The notes under the pieces were generated by a model. It did no database searches, was not told the DNA's origin, and worked only from the letters and a program-made list of their open reading frames with translations. Shown here one piece after another: positions 9,724 to 18,743 of a stretch of DNA of 64,000 bases (its first letter is position 1; the number at the start of each line of letters is the position of its first letter). Position numbers and translations under genes: made by a program. The DNA comes from Pseudodesulfovibrio sp. Lineage in GTDB: Bacteria > Desulfobacterota > Desulfovibrionia > Desulfovibrionales > Desulfovibrionaceae. The DNA lies in the NCBI GenBank assembly GCA_016342345.1, contig JAEINO010000001.1, forward strand, positions 1-64,000. The letters are read 5' to 3'.

Positions 9724-9758
9724 TCGCGTAGTGAAGGGCCTTGCCCTGAATCGCATGC
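9724..9758 (+). promoter_or_regulatory. Candidate cis-regulatory RNA in the leader of the nucleoside ABC transporter operon
   Basis: GCG-UAGUGA-AGGGC-CUU-GCCCU-GAAU-CGC: terminal hairpin AGGGC/GCCCU, asymmetric internal loop, closing GCG/CGC; 45-70 nt upstream of the BMP ATG. Family assignment unverified. Confidence 0.4.
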
Positions 9759-9802
9759 TGGGATATTGGAAATTAATAAAAATCGCTAACGGAGAGGTCC
9801 CC

Positions 9803-10945
9803 ATGAAAAAGCTGTTGAAACTGTTTACTGTATCGGCTGCCTGCATGGCACTGATGTTTTCTCTTTATGCCTGTGGCGAAGCCCCTCAGGAAAAAAAAGC
9901 GGAAGAGCCTGCCAAAATTGATGAGGCCGTGGCACCCACGGAAGAAGCCAAGACTGTCAAAGCCGGCTTTGTCTATGTTTCCCCAGTTGGTGACGCTGGA
10001 TATTCCTATGCTCATGATCTGGGACGCAAGACTGTTGATGGCCTGGACTTTGTCACCTCTGCCTTTGTCGAATCTGTGCCTGAAGGTGCTGATTCGGAAC
10101 GCGTTATTCGTAACATGGCCCGTAAAGGTTTTGATATCATCTTCACTACCAGCTTCGGCTACATGGACCCGACTATCAAGGTTGCCAAGGAATTTCCCGA
10201 TACCAAATTCATGCATTGCTCCGGTTTTAAAAAGGCCGAGAATGTAAATAATTACTTTGGTCGTATTTATCAATCCCGTTATTTGACCGGTTTGGTTGCC
10301 GGTGCCATGACCAAGAGCAACAAGCTGGGTTATGTGGCAGCTTTCCCGATTCCTGAAGTCATTCGCGGTATCAACGCCTTTGCTGTTGGTGTGCGTCAGA
10401 TGAACCCGGATGCTGAAGTCCGTGTTGTCTGGACCAAGACCTGGTATGATCCTGCTTTGGAAAAAGATGCAGCCAAGAGCCTGCTGGATGCCGGTTGCGA
10501 TGTTATCGCCCAGCATCAGGATTCACCCGCTCCGCAAGAAGCTGCCCAGGAAGCTGGTGCCTATTGCATCGGTTACAATTCCGACATGTCTTCCTTTGCT
10601 CCCAAGGCTCACCTGACTTCCGCCATCTGGAACTGGGGCCCCATGTACACCAAGACCGTTGAAGCTGTTCGTGACGGCTCCTGGGAAGGTAATCAGTCCC
10701 TGTGGTGGTCCATGCAGGACGGTGTTGTCGATATTGCCCCCATGGGTCCGATGGTCCCTGAGGACGTCAAGAATGCCGTTATGGCCAAGAGAGACGAACT
10801 CAGAAATGGTAATGACATCTGTTTCGTCGGTCCGATCAAGGATCAGAATGGCGAAATCAAGATTGCCGCTGGTGAAAAAGCGACCGATGAGCAATTGCAT
10901 GACATGATGTGGTTTGTTGAAGGCGTTGTTGGCACCGTCAACTAG
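9803..10945 (+). CDS. BMP-family ABC transporter substrate-binding lipoprotein (nucleoside-type)
   Basis: Lipobox SLYACG; BMP motifs VKAGFVYVSPVGDAGYSYAHDLGRK, FGRIYQSRYLTGLVAGAMTKSNKLGYVAAFPIPEVIRGINAFAVG. ATG 9803 preferred over the ORF start at 9611. Confidence 0.9.
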   Translation: MKKLLKLFTVSAACMALMFSLYACGEAPQEKKAEEPAKIDEAVAPTEEAKTVKAGFVYVSPVGDAGYSYAHDLGRKTVDGLDFVTSAFVESVPEGADSERVIRNMARKGFDIIFTTSFGYMDPTIKVAKEFPDTKFMHCSGFKKAENVNNYFGRIYQSRYLTGLVAGAMTKSNKLGYVAAFPIPEVIRGINAFAVGVRQMNPDAEVRVVWTKTWYDPALEKDAAKSLLDAGCDVIAQHQDSPAPQEAAQEAGAYCIGYNSDMSSFAPKAHLTSAIWNWGPMYTKTVEAVRDGSWEGNQSLWWSMQDGVVDIAPMGPMVPEDVKNAVMAKRDELRNGNDICFVGPIKDQNGEIKIAAGEKATDEQLHDMMWFVEGVVGTVN

Positions 10946-10956
10946 ATGCCTGGCAT

Positions 10957-12018
10957 ATGCCTTTAACAATTATAAAAAGAGATGAACCCTGGAAGTGGGG
11001 CGCCCTGGTTATTTTCCTGGGCGCCCTGCTCTTTTGCCTTGCTGTCAGTGCTGCACTTCTGGCAGGTCAGGGAAAAGATGCCTTGCATGGTCTCTACGTC
11101 CTTTGGCTTGGCAGCTTTGGCAATTTGTGGGCTTTGGAAGGCGCGTTACTGAAGGCCATCCCCTTATTCCTCTGTTCTCTTGGTGTGGCTGTTGCCTTTC
11201 GTATGCAGATATGGAACATCGGAGCTGAAGGGCAATTCGCTTTAGGTGCTATCGGTGCCACATGGATGTCTCTGCTTTTTCCAGATCTTCCTCGTCTTAT
11301 CTTGTTGCCGCTCATGTTTATGATGGCATTTCTTCTTGGTGGTATTTGGGCTTTCATTCCCGCTTTTCTCAAGCTGAAGTTGCGGGTTAATGAAATCATA
11401 TCCACTCTGATGCTCAATTATATTGCAATACTTCTGCTTGATTTTCTTGTTTTCGGTGTTTGGAAGGACCCGGCGAGTTTCGGTTTTCCAATGACTCCGG
11501 AATTCACTCAAGGTGCAATTATTCCAACCATCGGGGACAGCCGGGTTCATTGGGGACTCCTGTTTTGCCTGATAGTTGGTGTCGGTTTGTGGGCGTTCAT
11601 GCGTTTTACTCGCCTTGGATTCGAGTTGCAGGCCAGTGGAGAAGGGGCACGGGTGGCGAAGTATGCAAAGATTCGCTACGGCATGCTCGTCATGTTCGTC
11701 ATGTTTCTTTCTGGAGGATTGGCTGGTTGGGCCGGGTGTGTTGAGACCTCAGCGATCCTGAATCGGCTTCAACCAAGTCTGATGGTTGGCTATGGCTATA
11801 CAGCCATTGTTGTGGCCTGGCTGGCTCGTCTAGAGCCTCTTAATATAGCCTTTGCATCGTTCCTGTTGGCTGCATTGCGTGTTGGTGTCGAAAACATGCA
11901 GCTTGAATTGCAGATTCCTGCGGCATTCGGTGTGATCATGGAAGGAATAATTCTCCTTACGGTTCTGGCTGGACAGTTCTTCCTTTTGTATAAACTTGAA
12001 CGAAAGCACAGTTCTTAG
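10957..12018 (+). CDS. ABC transporter permease (BMP/nucleoside-type)
   Basis: WNIGAEGQFALGAIGATW and VNEIISTLMLNYIA motifs; between BMP gene and second permease. Confidence 0.9.
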   Translation: MPLTIIKRDEPWKWGALVIFLGALLFCLAVSAALLAGQGKDALHGLYVLWLGSFGNLWALEGALLKAIPLFLCSLGVAVAFRMQIWNIGAEGQFALGAIGATWMSLLFPDLPRLILLPLMFMMAFLLGGIWAFIPAFLKLKLRVNEIISTLMLNYIAILLLDFLVFGVWKDPASFGFPMTPEFTQGAIIPTIGDSRVHWGLLFCLIVGVGLWAFMRFTRLGFELQASGEGARVAKYAKIRYGMLVMFVMFLSGGLAGWAGCVETSAILNRLQPSLMVGYGYTAIVVAWLARLEPLNIAFASFLLAALRVGVENMQLELQIPAAFGVIMEGIILLTVLAGQFFLLYKLERKHSS

Positions 12019-12032
12019 GTGGATTTACGGCT

Positions 12033-12950
12033 ATGTGGGAATTCCTGATACCGCTTTTCGCAGCTACGGTGCAGTCCGGGACTCCGCTCATATATGCTAC
12101 TCTTGGTGAGATCATGACAGAGAGAGGCGGGGTGTTGAACCTCGGCGTCGAGGGCATCATGAGCATTTCTGCCTTGGTCGCTTTCTGGATAAGCTTTACC
12201 ACAGGTTCCCCTTGGTTGGGTTTTCTGGGTGCCGGATTGGCAGGAATGGTGTTTGCCTCCCTGCATGCTTTTGTTTGTATTTCATGTCTTGGAAATCAGG
12301 TTGTATCCGGTCTGGCCTTGACCATTTTTGGTGTCGGTTTGACTCATTACCTCGGTGTTCCCTATGTCGGCTTGCATGCCCCTGGCTTCACCCCTTTTGA
12401 TTTTCCTTTGCTGTCGCAGATTCCAGTTCTTGGTGATGTTTTTTTCAAGCATGACATGCTGGTATATTTGTCATTTGTTGTTCCTTTCCTTTTCTGGTTC
12501 TTTTTCAAGCGCACCAGCCTCGGTCTGCACGTTGTTGCCACTGGAGAAATGCCAGCCGCCGCCGCCGCAGCAGGTCTCAGGCCAATTGCTCTTCGTTATT
12601 TTGCAGTTGTTTCAGGTGGATTTCTGATCGGACTTGGCGGAGCTTACCTTTCGTTGGCTTACACGCATCTATGGACCAACGGGTTATCCGGAGGTCGTGG
12701 CTGGATCGCCGTGGCCCTGGTTATTTTTGCGTTTTGGCGTCCAGGACGAGCTGTAGCCGGGGCATACCTCTTTGGTGGCGTTATGGCTTTTCAACTTCGA
12801 CTTCAGGCCATGGGAACTCATTTGCCATCTTCACTTCTGCTCATGTTACCATATATACTTACTATTCTGGTTCTTATCCTGTCTGCATGTTTCGGTCGTC
12901 GTATTGAAGCACCAGCCGCTCTTGGTACAAATATCGAGCCGGAGGGATGA
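12033..12950 (+). CDS. ABC transporter permease (BMP/nucleoside-type)
   Basis: TPLIYATLGEIMTERGGVLNLGVEGIM; GLSGGRGWIAVALVIFAFWRP. Confidence 0.9.
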   Translation: MWEFLIPLFAATVQSGTPLIYATLGEIMTERGGVLNLGVEGIMSISALVAFWISFTTGSPWLGFLGAGLAGMVFASLHAFVCISCLGNQVVSGLALTIFGVGLTHYLGVPYVGLHAPGFTPFDFPLLSQIPVLGDVFFKHDMLVYLSFVVPFLFWFFFKRTSLGLHVVATGEMPAAAAAAGLRPIALRYFAVVSGGFLIGLGGAYLSLAYTHLWTNGLSGGRGWIAVALVIFAFWRPGRAVAGAYLFGGVMAFQLRLQAMGTHLPSSLLLMLPYILTILVLILSACFGRRIEAPAALGTNIEPEG

Positions 12951-14485
12951 TGTCTGAATTGATGTTCGTTCGTCCTGTCTCTGTGCGGTCTTTGCCGGAA
13001 GGTACGCAGCCTGTGGTCAGCTTGAAGGGTGTAACCAAGCGATTTGGCAAGGTCCTTGCCAACGAATCCATAACCATGGATGTCTATCCGGGTAGAATCA
13101 AGGCTCTGCTTGGTGAAAACGGTGCAGGCAAGTCCACGATGATGAGTATGTTGGCTGGTCGTTATTGTCCGGACGAGGGTCATATCGAAGTGGACGGCAA
13201 ACCCGTACGGTTTACTTCATCAAAGGATGCCATTGCCGCTGGCATAGGCATGGTCTATCAGCATTTCATGTTGGTAGATTGCATGACTGTGGCCGAGAAT
13301 GTCCTTTTGGGACAGGAGGGTACCTTCTTTATTAATCCTAGGGAAATGAAGAAACGTGTCGGAGAACTGGCAGAGGCCTATGGACTCGACATTGATCCCG
13401 CAGCGCGCATATCTGATCTTTCGATGGGTGAACGGCAACTGGTCGAAATTTTGAAGCTTCTTTATCGCGAAAGTCGTATTCTCATTTTTGATGAACCGAC
13501 CGCAGTTTTGACGCCCGAGGAGACCAATAAGCTTTTTGAAGCATTGTGGCGCATGACTGAGCAGGGTAAGTCCATTATCTTCATCAGCCACAAGCTGGAA
13601 GAGGTCATTGCCTTGGCTGACGAGATCGCCATCCTGAGGCGTGGTCGTCTTGAAGGTGAGCTTGATCCCAGTGCCATAACGTCAAAATCAGAATTGGCTT
13701 CGCGCATGGTTGGAAAGGAAGTGATTCTTGAGGTTAATCGAAAGACTGTAGAGATCAGCGAGCCTGTTCTTGAAATCAGGCATCTTACGGGCTTGGGCTT
13801 GACTGATATTAACTTTAGGGTGCGCAAGGGCGAAATAGTTGCGGTTGTTGGTGTAGCTGGTAATGGCCAGAAAGCTTTGGTTGAGGCCGTTACAGGTTTG
13901 TGCAAACCTCCAGCTAATACCGTTTTTATCATGCAGCAGCCATGGCGAAAGTTTTTTGCAGAATCCACCTGGAATCGATCCATGTGTTATATTCCGGAGG
14001 ACAGGCTTGGGTTGGCAACTCTGCGTAACCAGAACATGGTGGACAACCTGCTCCTGACAACTCGAAAGGGTTTTTCTAATGGACCATGGCTGAACAAGAA
14101 ACGTGCAGAAAAGGATACCCTGAAACTTATCAAGAAATTTGATATTCGCCCGGGTAAGATTCACGCGCTGGCTTGGCAACTTTCGGGCGGCAATTTGCAA
14201 AAAGCTGTTCTGGCCCGTGAACTGTATAGGGAGCCGCGTTTTATTGTGGCTGAACAGCCCACTCAGGGACTTGATGTTTCAGCTACCGAGGAGGTTTGGA
14301 ACCGGCTGTTGGATGCTCGTGACATTTCGGGCATATTGCTTGTCACAGGCGACTTGAACGAGGCGTTGCAATTGGCTGACTATATTGCCGTCATGTATCG
14401 TGGCCGTATTCTTGGTATGCTGCCGACGTCCGAAGAAGCAACTTCCGGTAAGATAGGTCCGCTCATGGCCGGTGTCACGGACTAG
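12947..14485 (+). CDS. ABC transporter ATP-binding protein, tandem NBDs (NupO/RbsA-like)
   Basis: GENGAGKSTMMSMLAGRY; LSMGERQLVEILKLLYR; degenerate second Walker A GVAGNGQK; LSGGNLQKAVLARELYR. 4-nt overlap with the permease gene. Confidence 0.92.
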   Translation: MMSELMFVRPVSVRSLPEGTQPVVSLKGVTKRFGKVLANESITMDVYPGRIKALLGENGAGKSTMMSMLAGRYCPDEGHIEVDGKPVRFTSSKDAIAAGIGMVYQHFMLVDCMTVAENVLLGQEGTFFINPREMKKRVGELAEAYGLDIDPAARISDLSMGERQLVEILKLLYRESRILIFDEPTAVLTPEETNKLFEALWRMTEQGKSIIFISHKLEEVIALADEIAILRRGRLEGELDPSAITSKSELASRMVGKEVILEVNRKTVEISEPVLEIRHLTGLGLTDINFRVRKGEIVAVVGVAGNGQKALVEAVTGLCKPPANTVFIMQQPWRKFFAESTWNRSMCYIPEDRLGLATLRNQNMVDNLLLTTRKGFSNGPWLNKKRAEKDTLKLIKKFDIRPGKIHALAWQLSGGNLQKAVLARELYREPRFIVAEQPTQGLDVSATEEVWNRLLDARDISGILLVTGDLNEALQLADYIAVMYRGRILGMLPTSEEATSGKIGPLMAGVTD

Positions 14486-14596
14486 ATCTGTTGATTGTTG
14501 CAATTTGCACATCAACAGGAATTTCTTTCAACCTCTCTTCTTTCTTCATTTCCTTTCAGCTTTTCTATAGGCTCTCCTCAATAAGGGAGAATCAAA

Positions 14597-15871
14597 GTGA
14601 AGAATAACTTTTACAACGATTTTGATACGGAATGGATTGGACGCGGACAATCCAAGAATGACAAGGGGCGCACTCCCTTTGAGCAGGATCGTGATCGGAT
14701 AATCTACTCCCCAGCTTTTCGTCGCTTACAATCCAAGACCCAGGTTTTCTTGTCCGGTGAATTTGATTTTTATCGCACGCGCCTGACTCATTCCATTGAG
14801 GTCTCCCAGATTGGACGATCCATAGTCAATCATTTGAATCGATCATCAGAATTTCTTGAAGACGGCTATTCCATAGATCAAGATTTGGTCGAGTCAATTT
14901 GTCTTGCTCACGACATTGGGCATCCGTCCTTTGGTCATGCCGGTGAACAGGTTCTCAACGAGTTGATGGTTCAATCCGGTGGATTCGAGGGTAATGCCCA
15001 GAATCTTCGAATACTTGTTGATCTTTTCTATCGGAACCAGACTGAATGGAATGGCATGAAGCCCACCCGCGCATTCCTAGATGGTTTGTTGAAATATAAA
15101 ATAATGTTCAGTGCGTCGGAAAAGAAAAAGCATCATTTCATATATGATTTTCAGCAGGACATTCTCGATTTTGTCAGCCCGGAGACGTCCTTTTCAGGAA
15201 TGTTTGATACTGAGAAATCCTTGAATTCATTCAAGTCTCTTGAATGCAGGATAATGGATTGGGCTGATGACATAGCCTATTCGATTCATGATCTGGACGA
15301 TGGTATTCGGGCAGGCTTCATTAATGTAAAGAAAATTCGGAATTGGCTTGATGCCAAGGACATAGAATATACCGGTAAGGATGGGGAATTTCTTGATTCC
15401 CTATGTGAAGCCATAATCACAGATACGTTCAGTTCTTTTCTTGCGAGACTGATCGGTGAATTCATTCATGCAACGACTTTTATTCGTCGTGAGAATGTTC
15501 TTTCGACAACTACCAATCGGTATGCGTTTGATATTGACGTTGAACCTGATGCCAAAAGTCTTTGTTCATTGTTGAAAATGCTCGCAGTAGGATTGGTTTT
15601 TCACACACCGCAAGTGCATCAACTTGAATATAAGGGCGGAGAAATATTACGGAAGCTCTATACGGTCATGGAAACAGAGTATGTTCTGAAGGAAACGCCG
15701 GGATACCAGCTTCTGCCATCTCATTATCACAAGGCCATGCTGAACAGTGACGAACATGGCAAACGACGTATGTTGTGTGATTATATTTCCGGCATGACAG
15801 ATGGTTTTGTGGTTCGCACGTACAAACGTCTCTTTGATCCCGATTTTGGGTCCATTATCGATCTGATCTAA
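14597..15871 (+). CDS. dgt: dGTP triphosphohydrolase-like HD protein (GTG start)
   Basis: DRDRIIYSPAFRRLQSKTQVF; RLTHSIEVSQIGRSI; LAHDIGHPSFGHAGE; DWADDIAYSIHDLDDG. Confidence 0.9.
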   Translation: MKNNFYNDFDTEWIGRGQSKNDKGRTPFEQDRDRIIYSPAFRRLQSKTQVFLSGEFDFYRTRLTHSIEVSQIGRSIVNHLNRSSEFLEDGYSIDQDLVESICLAHDIGHPSFGHAGEQVLNELMVQSGGFEGNAQNLRILVDLFYRNQTEWNGMKPTRAFLDGLLKYKIMFSASEKKKHHFIYDFQQDILDFVSPETSFSGMFDTEKSLNSFKSLECRIMDWADDIAYSIHDLDDGIRAGFINVKKIRNWLDAKDIEYTGKDGEFLDSLCEAIITDTFSSFLARLIGEFIHATTFIRRENVLSTTTNRYAFDIDVEPDAKSLCSLLKMLAVGLVFHTPQVHQLEYKGGEILRKLYTVMETEYVLKETPGYQLLPSHYHKAMLNSDEHGKRRMLCDYISGMTDGFVVRTYKRLFDPDFGSIIDLI

Positions 15872-15878
15872 CTAAAAC

Positions 15879-15910
15879 AAGAAGGCCCCGGTGTTTGTCG
15901 GGGCCTTCTT
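15879..15910. terminator. Terminator hairpin between convergent dgt and ygdR-like genes
   Basis: AAGAAGGCCCC-GGTGTTTGTC-GGGGCCTTCTT. Confidence 0.8.
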
Positions 15911-15920
15911 GAATTCGGGG

Positions 15921-16142
15921 TCATTTTTCTTTTATGACTTCAATTTCTTCCTTGCTGAGAATGACTTCTTTTCCTTCTTCGTCCTTGAACTTGTAGGTTT
16001 CGCTATGCACATCGTAATCAGGCGATCCATTGGCAGTGAAAGTCTGCCCGGATCGAGTGGTTACTTGATATGTCTTGGAACCGCAGGCTGCAAGTGAAAG
16101 GGTCATCAGCAAGGCTGTGATAAGCACGAGTAATCGTTTCAT
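15921..16142 (-). CDS. YgdI/YgdR-family small lipoprotein
   Basis: Lipobox LSLAACGSKTYQVTTRSGQTFTANGSPDYD…YKFKDEEGKEVILSKEEI. Confidence 0.85.
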   Translation of the reverse strand: MKRLLVLITALLMTLSLAACGSKTYQVTTRSGQTFTANGSPDYDVHSETYKFKDEEGKEVILSKEEIEVIKEK

Positions 16143-16236
16143 TCAAAATCCCCCCAGAATTGATTGAAAAAGTGTTCAATTCATACAATCCAAATGATGT
16201 TTTTATCAACTTCTATTTTATGAAACTTGAATCAAA

Positions 16237-17034
16237 TTAGTACGAGTCTGATTCCAGAATGTTGTTGGCTGTGGTGAGAAGTCGTTCAAGTTGAGAGTCA
16301 TTAAGCTTGAGACGCTTCACGAGTTCCCGGATTTCATTGGACGGGTCGAATAAAGGGTAATCGCTGCCAAAAAGAATTCGATCCCATCCAAATGTATTGA
16401 ACAAGCTTTTGAGCAGGGTGTCATCCACAAAATTTGTCATGCTCGATGTGTCCACGAACACGTCGATATTATTTAAATGCTCAAGCGCATATTCCCAGTG
16501 CAGATAACCACCCATGTGAGCCGCAATCATGACTGGTTCAGGAAATGCCTTGCGAAGTGAAGCCATTTTTTTGGGACACGAAGGGTTCTTGTCCGGCGGG
16601 AGCACATCTCCAACATGAAACAGGCAAATAAAACGGTCGCCTATCATTTCCATGAGATCATAAAATGATGGGTCGTCCATCCTGTAACCTTGAAAGTCGG
16701 GATGAAATTTCAGCCCCTTGATCCCATGCTTTTCCAACCGATCTAGTTCAGCTTCATTGCGATCAAAATCTGGATGAAGTGTTCCGAAAGGGATGAGTCT
16801 GGGGTATTGGGTCTTGAGCTGAATTGACCAATTGTTGGCCGGTATGACTTGGTCAGGTGAAGTGGCTGCCGTCAATACAACACTTTTGTCAAGGCCGGCC
16901 TGATCCAATCTTTTTACGAGATCATCGGCATAACCATTCCCTGAAGGTGAGATGTGGTAATGCCCATTAAGTTGTTCCAGCACCTTGTGAGCAATCTTCG
17001 GATGAAATGCATGAGTATGAATATCAATACGCAT
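16237..17034 (-). CDS. Amidohydrolase-2 family metal-dependent hydrolase
   Basis: MRIDIHTHAFHP; IKGLKFHPDFQGYRMDDPSF; MIAAHMGGY; ILFGSDYPLFDPSNEI. Confidence 0.85.
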   Translation of the reverse strand: MRIDIHTHAFHPKIAHKVLEQLNGHYHISPSGNGYADDLVKRLDQAGLDKSVVLTAATSPDQVIPANNWSIQLKTQYPRLIPFGTLHPDFDRNEAELDRLEKHGIKGLKFHPDFQGYRMDDPSFYDLMEMIGDRFICLFHVGDVLPPDKNPSCPKKMASLRKAFPEPVMIAAHMGGYLHWEYALEHLNNIDVFVDTSSMTNFVDDTLLKSLFNTFGWDRILFGSDYPLFDPSNEIRELVKRLKLNDSQLERLLTTANNILESDSY

Positions 17035-17115
17035 GTGTGCGAGATTGCCAGATTGTTTGGGGGATGTAAACAGTTGTTTGAAGTCTGTAATTATCCGTTA
17101 TGGTTGGGATAAAAA

Positions 17116-17535
17116 CTAAACGAAAAGCTCCTTGAACCATTCGGGGACCCGTACCGGTTTGCCGTCTGGGTTGATGGAGGCATGTTCAGTCATGCCGGTG
17201 GCATGCAAAATGGTTTTATCTTTGTTCCAGATTTCATAAATGAATTTCATGGAAACGCGTTTCCATTCCTGAATTCCGACATGTATGAATATCTCGTCAT
17301 CGAATTGGATTGGAGATCGATAACGGCACTGTGCCTCCCTGACAGGCAGGATAATGCCTCTTTTTTCCACTTCGGCGTAGCTCATGCCTCTTTCGCGTAT
17401 GTAGACATTACGGGATCTTTCAAAGATGTGCAGGTATTCAGCATAGTAAAGAACGCCCATGGTGTCTGTTTCGCCATAGGACACAAAGTGATGATACCAA
17501 CTGTTCGAGGTAGGAAAATCAGGGACTTTGACCAT
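17116..17535 (-). CDS. Acyl-CoA thioesterase (4HBT/YbgC-like)
   Basis: YGETDTMGVLYYAEYLHIFERSRNVYIRERGMSY hot-dog thioesterase signature. Confidence 0.86.
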   Translation of the reverse strand: MVKVPDFPTSNSWYHHFVSYGETDTMGVLYYAEYLHIFERSRNVYIRERGMSYAEVEKRGIILPVREAQCRYRSPIQFDDEIFIHVGIQEWKRVSMKFIYEIWNKDKTILHATGMTEHASINPDGKPVRVPEWFKELFV

Positions 17536-18731
17536 TATTTGATTCCGAATTTTTTAAAAGCGTAAGACAGGAGTTCATGACCATTTTCTAATTTCAAGCC
17601 AGTGGAGTCTGCTGTTTGTTCACTGAAAGATTCAATGCCGGACGCATCACAACCCGGACCATTGAGGATGAAGGGGACGGCATCCATGGTGTGAGTGCGT
17701 TCGACAATCGGGGTGAAATGGTCGCAGGTGATGATCCAAGCGACATCTTCGCCTTTGAGAGCCTTGCGCAACGGGGCAACAACCTGTGCGTCAAAACGAC
17801 TGATGGCCTCGACCTTGTCCTGGGCATTTCCACCGTGCCCGCATTCGTCTGGGCCTTCCAAGTGGACAAAGACAAAATCATTATTTTCAAGATATTTGAG
17901 GGCGGCATTAATCTTGCCTTGGTAGTTGGTGTCAAGCAGACCGGTTGCGCCGTCAACATCTATAACATCCATGCCGGAGGCGTAGCCAAGACCCTTGATG
18001 AGATCAACTGCGGAAATGACCGCGCCATTCATGCCTGATGTTTCTTTGAAATTCGGTAGATTAAGAGGACGGCCTTGTCCCCATGGCCAAATGGAGTTGG
18101 AAATGCTCATGTTGATGTCACGATCATTCATCAACTCGTTGGCCTCAAAAAGTAAATCCCAGAGCATCGGGCTTTTGGATATATTGCGGAGATCAGGCTT
18201 GATGGGTTTGTCTGTAATGTCGTGAGGAGGATTGACATACAGATTTGCATCGTCACTGAGCGCACCTTCCTTTTGGACGAGCAGATGGCGATACTGCACC
18301 CCGGGGTAGAAGGTGTACATGTCGTTTCCGAGCTTTTCCTGCAGGGCTTCCACGATTGGCCTGGCCTGTTCGGTGGAAATGTGTCCTGACGAATAATCCC
18401 GCATGTAACCGTCGATGGTCAGTTTGGAGACGGTGACGAGGTTCAACCTCCAGACCAGATCATCAGGGGCAAGTTCAAGCCCTTGGGCTGCGGCTTCTAT
18501 GGGGCCGCGGCCTGTGTGGTACTGGGCAGGATCAAAACCCAGAAGGGACATATTCGCCACGTCGGAACCGGGGGGCATGCCTTCTGGAACGGTTTGTGCC
18601 CGACCAACGACTCCGGTCCTGGCAAGTTCATCCATATTGGGTGTGACAGCGGCTTCCATGGTGGTCTTTCCGCCGAGTTCGTCCATAGGCCAGCCGCCCA
18701 TGCCGTCTGCTATGAGATAGAGTAGTTTCAT
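17535..18731 (-). CDS. ApgM-family protein (cofactor-independent phosphoglycerate mutase-like); candidate homoserine kinase
   Basis: LIADGMGGWPMDELGGKTTMEAA; MPPGSDVANMSLLGFDP; HLEGPDECGHGG; ITCDHFTPIVERTHTMDAVPF. Adjacent to homoserine dehydrogenase. Confidence 0.85.
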   Translation of the reverse strand: MKLLYLIADGMGGWPMDELGGKTTMEAAVTPNMDELARTGVVGRAQTVPEGMPPGSDVANMSLLGFDPAQYHTGRGPIEAAAQGLELAPDDLVWRLNLVTVSKLTIDGYMRDYSSGHISTEQARPIVEALQEKLGNDMYTFYPGVQYRHLLVQKEGALSDDANLYVNPPHDITDKPIKPDLRNISKSPMLWDLLFEANELMNDRDINMSISNSIWPWGQGRPLNLPNFKETSGMNGAVISAVDLIKGLGYASGMDVIDVDGATGLLDTNYQGKINAALKYLENNDFVFVHLEGPDECGHGGNAQDKVEAISRFDAQVVAPLRKALKGEDVAWIITCDHFTPIVERTHTMDAVPFILNGPGCDASGIESFSEQTADSTGLKLENGHELLSYAFKKFGIK

Positions 18732-18743
18732 TCGGGGTCCTGG

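Noticed and set aside
9773-10516. 247-aa minus-strand ORF
   Set aside because: Antisense to the BMP lipoprotein gene; a codon-bias shadow ORF.
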